Positions 54,801-63,800 of a DNA stretch of 64,000 bases are shown here, in pieces. The notes under the pieces are model-generated. The model was not told where the DNA came from. It worked only from the letters and a program-made list of their open reading frames with translations, and searched no databases. The DNA comes from G965115915 sp965115915. Lineage in GTDB: Bacteria; Pseudomonadota; Gammaproteobacteria; Eutrophobiales; Eutrophobiaceae. Each line of letters begins with the position of its first letter. Position 1 is the first letter of the stretch. The position numbers and the translations under genes were made by a program. The stretch is taken from assembly GCA_965115915.1 (NCBI GenBank), contig OZ220483.1, positions 1,922,001 to 1,986,000 of the forward strand, given 5' to 3'.

Positions 54801-57800
54801 CGCATAGCCCGTGCCCGACACCAGCGTAATGCGATACGTCTCCGCTCCCTCCACAATCGCATCGTCCGCCGTCGCAATCGTCACCGCCGCCGTCTTGCCA
54901 CCGCTAAAGCTCGCCGTGGTAAACGTCCGCGTCAGCGCGCCCACGATGTCATCCGCAGTAAAGCCACTCGAACCCCGGTCCGACAGCGTCAGCCGCACAG
55001 CCAGCGTCCCCGTCACATCCTTGTCCGAGGTGACCGTCACACGGATCGCAGTACCCTCAGCCACCGCCGACGGTGCCGTCTCCAGCGTCAACTTCGGCGT
55101 CGTGTCCGTCACCATCACACTGACATCCGGCACATTCACCGTGGCGTAGTCTCCCCCCGTAATGCCGTGCGTCAGCGTCGCGCTGTCATCATCCGCATCC
55201 GCGTCCGAACTCGCCGTCACCGTCACCGTCTGTGCCGTGGCCCAGCCTCCACCACCCGTACCCGTACCAAAACTCAGCGTCGAGGGCGAGAATGTCACAT
55301 CCGCATTGTTACTGCTCGGCGTCACCGTCACCACCGCACTCGGCTGCGTCGCCAGCACCACCGTGTAGGTCCCGCCAGTACCGTCTCCCTCATCCACCGT
55401 CAACACCTGCGGGTTCACCGTCACACCCGCCACCGGCGCAGAACGCGGCGTCGCGCTCGCCTCCGCTGAGACCACACCATAATTCGCCGTCCCCACCGAC
55501 CCCACCGCTCGTACCTGAAAACGGTATTCGGTGTCGTTGGTCAAACCGCTTACCGTGTGGCTCATCGTGCCCGCATTGGAACTCGGAACCGCCGTCCACG
55601 ACGCCCCCGACCAGCCCGAGGTCTCCGTCGTCGCACGGTATTGCCAGCTCGCACGGCTACCGCCAGACACCGGCAGACCCCACGTCAACGTCACCTGCGC
55701 ATCTCCCGCCACCGCGCTCAGACTGGCCGCCGCGCCCGGCGTCGTGTCCGTCACCGTCACCGCAACGCTGTCTATGCTCAGACTGCCCCCATAACCCGTC
55801 GCACCACCGCTCACACTGTGCGTCAGCGTCACGCTGTCATTGTCCGTGTCGCTGTCCACCACCGCCGTCACCGTCACTGTCTGTGCCGTGGCCCAGTTGC
55901 CGCCACTACCCGAAGTAAAGGTCAGCGGAGAACCGCTCACCGTCACATCCCCTAGCGCCGCACTGCTCACCGTCACCGTCACATCCGCGTCCGGCTGCGT
56001 CGCCAGCACCACCGTGTAGCTCCCGCCAGCACTGTCTCCTTCATCCACCGTCAACGTGGTCGCGCTCAGCCTCACGCCCGCCGCCGCCGTGTCGTCATCC
56101 TCTATCGTCACCGTCACCGTATCCGGGTCACCAATAATCGCAATGAGCGCACGGTTGCTGCCTGTCAGCATCGCCGTAAACGCCTCATCGCCCTCGACCA
56201 GGGTGTCCTCTGCCGACTGTATCAACAGGTTACTCGACGAATCCCCCGCCCCGAACGAGAGCGAATACCCTCCAGAGGTGTAATCCGCAGGGGACTTCGC
56301 GGTACCATCCGTGGTAGCAATGAAAAGTATAATATCCTCCACCGGCGTCGGCGACGCATTCACAGTCAACGAGACCACCGCCCCTTCCGTCACCGTCGCG
56401 GTCGCGGACGCAAACTCGAATGTCGGTATCGCCCCCAGCTTGCCGCTCACCGCGTTGCTGCCCACCACCGTGTGGCCCGTCACCGCAGACAACTGGAGGC
56501 TATAGCTCTCCTCCGAATCCGAGTCCTCTTTCACCACAAAGTCAACGCTCGCCGTCCCATCACTGAAGCTCGCGCTGGACGGCACCGTGCTGAAATCCGC
56601 CGCCACCGCATCGCCACTGTAGGACCAACTCAGACCGCTCAGCGTACCCCCAAAGTCCGTGTCCGTGCTGTAAGTCGTGCCGCCATCGCTCGTCGCCACC
56701 GCGCTCAGCGCCACACTCAGCGTACCCCTCTCGGTTACTCCCTTGCTGGTCTCCGCCGTCAGACGAATACCGTCATTGTCCGTCAATGTCCCAGACAGCA
56801 CCGCCGAGCCCGACGCCACCGTGTAGCCCGTCCCAGACGACAGACTGATACGAAAGCCCTCATCACCCTCCACACTCGCATCATCCGTCAACCGCAGGCT
56901 CACCGTCGCCGTCTTGCCATTGTTGAAACTCGCCGTCGTCACACCGCTCAGCGTCCCGCCATTGAAATCCGCCGCCGCCGCGTCCCGATCCGTAGCAGAG
57001 GTGCTGCCCTGCACCGAGAAGGACACAGCCAGGGTCCCGCTCACATCAATATCCGAACTCAACGACAGACTCAGACTCCCCCCTTCCGTCCCATCCGCCG
57101 TTCCAGACAGCGTCAACTCCGGCAACGCCGCCACCGGCGTCGCACGCGCCTCCGCTGAGGCCGCTCCAACATTGGCCGTCCCCACCGACCCCACCGCTCG
57201 TACCTGAAAACGGTACGCGCTGTTGTTGGTCAGGCTTTCCACCGTGTGGCGCGTCGTGGTGGAATCCGAACCGGCAATGGCCATCCACGATGCACCCGCC
57301 CAGCCCGAGGCCTCCGTCGTCGCACGGTATTGCCAACTCCCTATGTTCCCGCCAGAACCGGGCGCCGTCCACGACAGTGTCACCTGCGTGTCTCCCGCCG
57401 TCGCCGTCAAGCCCGTCGGCTGGCCCGGCGTCGTGTCCGTCACCGTCACACTGACATCCGGCACACTCACCGAGGCGTAGTCGCCTCCCGTAATGCCGTG
57501 CGTCAGCGTCGCGCTGTCATTATCCGCATCCGCATCCGCATCCGCCGTCACCGTCACCGTCTGTGCCGTGGACCAGCCGCCGGGACCCGTACCCGTACCA
57601 AAAGTCAGCGTCGATGGCGAGAATGTCACATCCGCATTGTTACTGCTCGGCGTCACCGTCACCACCGCACTCGGCTGCGTCGCCAGCACCACCGTGTAGG
57701 TCCCGCCAGTACCGTCTCCCTCATCCACCGTCAACGCCTGCGGGTTCACCGTCACACCCGCCACCGGCGCAGAACGCGGCGTCGCGCTCGCCTCCGCCGA

Positions 57801-60800
57801 GGCCACACCATAATTCGCCGTCCCCACCGACCCCACCGCTCGTACCCGAAAACGGTATTCGGTGTCGTTGGTCAAACCGCTTACCGTGTGGCTCATCGTG
57901 CCCGCATTGGAACTCGGAACCGCCGTCCACGCACCGTAGGCATCGCTACCTGCCTTCTGACGGTATTGCCAGCTCGCACGGGTACCGCCAGACACCGGGA
58001 GACCCCACGTCAACGTCACCTGCGCATCTCCCGCCACCGCGCTCAGACTGGCCGCCGCGCCCGGCGTCGTGTCCGTCACCGTCACCGCAACGCTGTCTAT
58101 GCTCAGACCGCCCCCATAACCGGTCGCACCACCGCTCACACTGTGCGTCAGCGTCACGCTGTCATCGTCCGTGTCGCTGTCCACCGCCGCCGTCACCGTC
58201 ACTGTCTGTGCCGTGGCCCAGTTGCCGCCAGTACCCGAAGTAAAGGTCAGCGGAGAACCGCTCACCGTCACATCCCCCAGCGCCGCACTGCTCACCGTCA
58301 CCGTCACATCCGCATCCGGCTGCGTCGCCAGCACCACCGTGTAGCTACCGCCAGCACTGTCTCCCTCAGACACCGTCAACGACTGCGGGTTCACCGTCAC
58401 ACCCGCGCTCGGCGCCGCCGTGTTGTCCGTTACCGTCACCGTGTCCGTGTTGTCAGTTCCCACCGTCACGCCCATCGGCGGGCTCGTCAGCGTCACCGTC
58501 GCCGTGTAACTGCGCGGCGCATTGTAATTACCATCTCCGTTAGTCGCAGTCTTCGGCATGAAAACCGCGTTACCACTCATCTGACCCATGGCAATACTGA
58601 AGTTCACCATCGCTGCGGCAAAATCCGCCGTCGGCGTACCATCGCTCAGCGTCACACGCCCATTCACCACCGTGTCCGCCGCCGCGCTCAGCGTCACCGG
58701 CACCGTCAACGTCTGACCCTCCGTCACCGCAATGGTCCCGCTAGCCAGCGTCACCTCCGCACTGTCGTCGTCGTTCAACGTGCCATCCACCGCCACATCA
58801 TCGCCCAACGCATAGCCCGTGCCCGACCCCAGCGTAATGCGATACATCTCCGCTCCCTCCACAATCGCATCGTCCGCCGTCGCAATCGTCGCCACCGCCG
58901 TCTTGCCCCCGCCAAAGCTCGCCGTGGTCACCGTCTGCGTCAGCGCACCCACGATGTCATCCACAGTAAAGCCACTCGAACCCCGGTCCGCCAGCGTCAG
59001 ACTCACAGCCAGCGTTCCAGACACATTTTTGTCCGAGGTGACCGTCACACGGATCGCAGCACCCTCAGCCACCGCGGACGGCGCCGTCTCCAGCGTCAAC
59101 TTCGGCGTCGTGTCCGTCACCGTCACACTGACATCCGGCACATTCACCGTGGCGTAGTCGCCTCCCGTAATACTGTGCGTCAGCGTCGCGCTGTCATTAT
59201 CCGCATCCGCGTCCGAACCCGCCGTCACCGTCACACTCTGCTCCGTGGCCCAGCCTCCACCACCCGTACCCGTACCAAAAGTCAGCGTCGATGGCGAGAA
59301 TGTCACATCCGCATTGTTACTGCTCGGCGTCACCGTCACATCCGCACTCGGCTGCGTCGCCAGCACCACCGTGTAGGTCCCGCCAGTACCGTCTCCCTCA
59401 TCCACCGTCAACGCCTGCGGGTTCACCGTCACACCCGCCACCGGCGCAGAACGCGGCGTCGCGCTCGCCTCCGCCGAGGCCACACCATAATTCGCCGTCC
59501 CCACCGACCCCACCGCTCGTACCTGAAAACGGTATTCGGTGTCGTTGGTCAAACCGCTTACCGTGTGGCTCATCGTGCCCGCATTGGAACTCGGAACCGC
59601 CGTCCACGCACCGTAGGCATTGCTACCTGCCTGCTGACGGTATTGCCAGCTCGCACGGGCGCCGCCAGACACCGGTAGACCCCACGTCACCGTCACCTGC
59701 GCATCTCCCGCCACCGCGCTCAGACTGGCCGCCGCGCCCGGCGTCGTGTCCGTCACCGTCACCGCAACGCTGTCTATGCTCAGACCGCCCCCATAACCCG
59801 TCGCACCACCGCTCACACTGTGCGTCAGCGTCACGCTGTCATCGTCCGTGTCGCTGTCAACCGCCGCTGTCACCGTCACACTCTGCGCCGTGGCCCAGTT
59901 GCCGCCACTACCCGAAGTAAAGGTCAGCGGAGAACCGCTCACCGTCACATCCCCTAGCGCCGCACTGCTCACCGTCACCGTCACATCCGCATCCGGCTGC
60001 GTCGCCAGCACCACCGTGTAGCTCCCGCCAGCACTGTCCCCTTCAGACACCGTCAACGTGGTCGCGCTCAGCCTCACGCCAGGGACCGAGGCCGCCGTGT
60101 TGTCCGTCACCGTCACCGTGTCCCTGTTGTCAGTTCCCACCGTGACACCCGCAGGTGGGCTCGTCAGCGTCACCGTCGCCGTGTAGCTGCGCGGCGCGTT
60201 GTAATTACCATCTCCGTTATTCGCAGTCCTCGGCATGAAAACCGCGTTACCACTCGTCTGACTTGCCGCAATACTGAAGTTCACCGCCGCCGCAGCAAAA
60301 TCCGCCGTCGGCGTACCATCGCTCAGCGTCACACGCCCATTCACCACCGTGTCCGCCGCCGCGCTCAGCGTCACCGGTACCGTCAACGACTGACCCTCCG
60401 TCACCGCAATGGTCGTGCTGGCCAGCGTCACCTGCGCACTGTCGTTGTCGTTCAACGTGCCATCCACCGCCACATCATCGCCCAACGCATAGCCCGTGCC
60501 CGACACCAGCGTAATGCGATACGTCTCCCCTCCCTCCACAATCGCATCGTCCGCCGTCGCAATCGTCACCGCCGCCGTCTTGCCACCGCTAAAACTCGCC
60601 GTGGTAAACGTCCGCGTCAGCGCGCCCACGATGTCATCCGCAGTAAAGCCACTCGAACCCCGGTCCGACAGCGTCAGCCGCACAGCCAGCGTCCCCGTCA
60701 CATCCTTGTCCGAGGTGACCGTCACACGGATCGCAGTACCCTCAGCCACCGTGGACGGCGCCGTCTCCAGCGTCAACTTCGGCGTCGTGTCCGTCACCGT

Positions 60801-63800
60801 CACACTGACATCCGGCACATTCACCGTGGCATAGTCTCCCCCCGTAATGCCGTGCGTCAGCGTCGCGCTGTCATTATCCGCATCCGCATCCGAACTCGCC
60901 GTCACCGTCACACTCTGCTCCGTGGCCCAGCCGCCACCACCCGTACCCGTACCAAAACTCAGCGTCGATGGCGAGAATGTCACATCCGCATTGTTGCTGC
61001 TCGGCGTCACCGTCACCACCGCACTCGGCTGCGTCGCCAGCACCACCGTGTAGGTCGCGCCAGTACCGTCTCCCTCATCCACCGTCAACGCCTGCGGGCT
61101 CACCGTCACACCCGGGCTCGGCGCCGCCGTGTTGTCCGTCACCGTCACCGTGTCCGTGTTGTCAGTTCCCACCGTCACACCCGCAGGCGGGCTCGTCAGC
61201 GTCACCGTCGCCGTGTAACTGCGCGGCGCATTGTAATTACCATCTCCGTTAGTCGCAGTCTTCGGCATGAAAACCGCGTTACCACTCGTCTGACTTGCCG
61301 CAATACTGAAGTTCACCGCCGCCGCAGCAAAATCCGCCGTCGGCGTACCATCGCTCAGCGTCACACGCCCATTCACCACCGTGTCCGCCGCCGCGCTCAG
61401 CGTCACCGGCACTGTCAACGTCTGACCCTCCGTCACCGCAATGGTCGTGCTCGCCAGTGTCACCTGCGCGCTGTCGTTGTCGTTCAACGTGCCATCCACC
61501 GCCACATCATCGCCCAACGCATAGCCCGTGCCAGACACCAGCGTAATGCGATACGTCTCCGCTCCCTCCACAATCGCATCGTCCGCCGTCGCAATCGTCA
61601 CCGCCGCCGTCTTGCCACCGCTAAAGCTCGCCGTGGTAAACGTCCGCGTCAGCGCGCCCACGATGTCATCCGCAGTAAAGCCACTCGAACCCCGGTCCGA
61701 CAGCGTCAGCCGCACAGCCAGCGTCCCCGTCACATCCTTGTCCGAGGTGACCGTCACACGGATCGCAGTACCCTCAGCCACCGCGGACGGCGCCGTCTCC
61801 AGCGTCAACTTCGGCGTCGTGTCCGTCACCGTCACACTGACATCCGGCACACTCACCGAGGCGTAGTCGCCTCCCGTAATACTGTGCGTCAGCGTCGCGC
61901 TGTCATTATCCGCATCCGCATCCACATCCGCCGTCACCGTCACCGTCTGTGCCGTAGCCCAGCCTCCACCACCCGTACCCGTACCAAAAGTCAGCGTCGA
62001 TGGCGAGAATGTCACATCCGCATTGTTACTGCTCGGCGTCACCGTCACCGCCGCACTCGGCTGCGTCGCCAGCACCACCGTGTAGCTCCCGCCATCACTG
62101 TCCCCTTCAGACACCGTCAACGTGGTCGCGCTCAGCCTCACACCCGCCGCCGCCGTGTCGTCATCCTCTATCGTCACCGTCACCGTATCCGGGTCACCAA
62201 TAATCGCAATGAGCGCACGGTTGCTGCCTGTCAGCATCGCCGTAAACGTCTCATCGCCCTCGACCAGGGTGTCCTCTGCCGACTGTATCAACAGGTTACT
62301 CGACGAATCCCCCGCCCCGAACGAGAGCGAATACCCTCCAGAGGTGTAATCCGCAGGGGACTTCGCGGTACCATCCGTGGTAGCAATGAAAAGTATAATA
62401 TCCTCCACCGGCGTCGGCGACGCATTCACAGTCAACGAGACCACCGCCCCTTCCGTCACCGTCGCGGTCGCGGACGCAAACTCGAATGTCGGCATCGCCC
62501 CCAGCTTGCCGCTCACCGCGTTGCTGCCCACCACCGTGTGGCCCGTCACCGCAGACAACTGGAGGCTATAGCTCTCCTCCGAATCCGAGTCCTCTTTCAC
62601 CACAAAGTCAACGCTCGCCGTCCCATCACTGAAGCTCGCGCTGGACGGCACCGTGCTGAAATCCGCCGCCACCGCATCGCCACTGTAGGACCAACTCAGC
62701 CCGCTCAGCGTACCCCCAAAGTCCGTGTCCGTGCTGTAAGTCGTGCCGCCATCGCTCGTCGCCACCGCGCTCAGCGCCACACTCAGCGTACCCCTCTCGG
62801 TTACTCCCTTGCTGGTCTCCGCCGTCAGACGAATACCGTCATTGTCCGTCAATGTCCCAGACAGCACCGCCGAGCCCGACGCCACCGTGTAGCCCGTCCC
62901 AGACGACAGACTGATACGAAAGCCCTCATCACCCTCCACACTCGCATCATCCGTCAACCGCAGGCTCACCGTCGCCGTCTTGCCATTGTTGAAACTCGCC
63001 GTCGTCACACCGCTCAGCGTCCCGCCATTGAAATCCGCCGCCGCCGCGTCCCGATCCGTAGCAGAGGTGCTGCCCTGCACCGAGAAGGACACAGCCAGGG
63101 TCCCGCTCACATCAATATCCGAACTCAACGACAGACTCAGACTCCCCCCTTCCGTCCCATCCGCCGTTCCAGACAGCGTCAGCTCCGGCAACGCCGCCAC
63201 CGGCGTCGCACGCGCCTCCGCTGAGGCCGCTCCAACATTGGCCGTCCCCACCGACCCCACCGCTCGTACCTGAAAACGGTACGCGCTGTTGTTGGTCAGG
63301 CTTTCCACCGTGTGGCGCGTCGTGGTGGAATCCGAACCGGCAATGGCCATCCACGATGCACCCGCCCAGCCCGAGGCCTCCGTCGTCGCACGGTATTGCC
63401 AACTCCCTATGTTCCCGCCAGAACCGGGCGCCGTCCACGACAGTGTCACCTGCGTGTCTCCCGCCGTCGCCGTCAAGCCCGTCGGCTGGCCCGGCGTCGT
63501 GTCCCTCACCGTCACTGCAACGCTATCTATGCTCAGCCCACCCCCATAACCCGTCGCACCACCGCTCACACTGTGCGTCAGCGTCACGCTGTCATCGTCC
63601 GTGTCGCTGTCCACCACCACCGTCACCGTCACCGTCTGCGCCGTGGACCAGCCGCCGGGACCCGTACCCGTACCAAAGGTCAGCAGCGCCGGCGTCGCCC
63701 GCACGTCTGTACCCCCAAAACCGGACACCGTCACCGTCACCGCCGCATCCGGCTGCGTAGCCAGGACCACCTCGTAGCTGTCACCCGTCGTATCCCCTTC

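Larger units (their letters stand above)
57430..62140 (-). other. Spacer array T-K-S-T-K-S-T-F-T-K-S-T-F-T
   Basis: Fourteen modules (N to C) between two F-G-Y-X blocks. The two T-K-S bricks at 62140-61110 and 61110-60095 are tandem copies with a 1,032-base period. F modules here carry loops NAYGAW (59630) and SDAYGAW (57950). One FN3 strand reads YRFRVRAV near 57843, where the others have YRFQVRAV. Confidence 0.8.
62075..63495 (-). repeat. F-G-Y-X block, copy 1 of 3
   Basis: About 1.42 kb encoding F-G-Y-X plus a few residues of the next T. It matches 56010-57430 at a fixed offset of 6,066 bases (a multiple of 3), with only scattered differences by eye. Identity stops abruptly: outside the block the flanking T modules are of different tail subtypes. 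This fits recent duplication or gene conversion inside the gene. Confidence 0.85.

Noticed and set aside
63112..63438. Short minus-strand open frame starting MDGARFWREHRELA, recurring near 50959 and 57046
   Set aside because: It lies in a different minus frame over the FN3/G modules and recurs only because the DNA is duplicated. The frame with FN3 and Calx-beta motifs is the real one.
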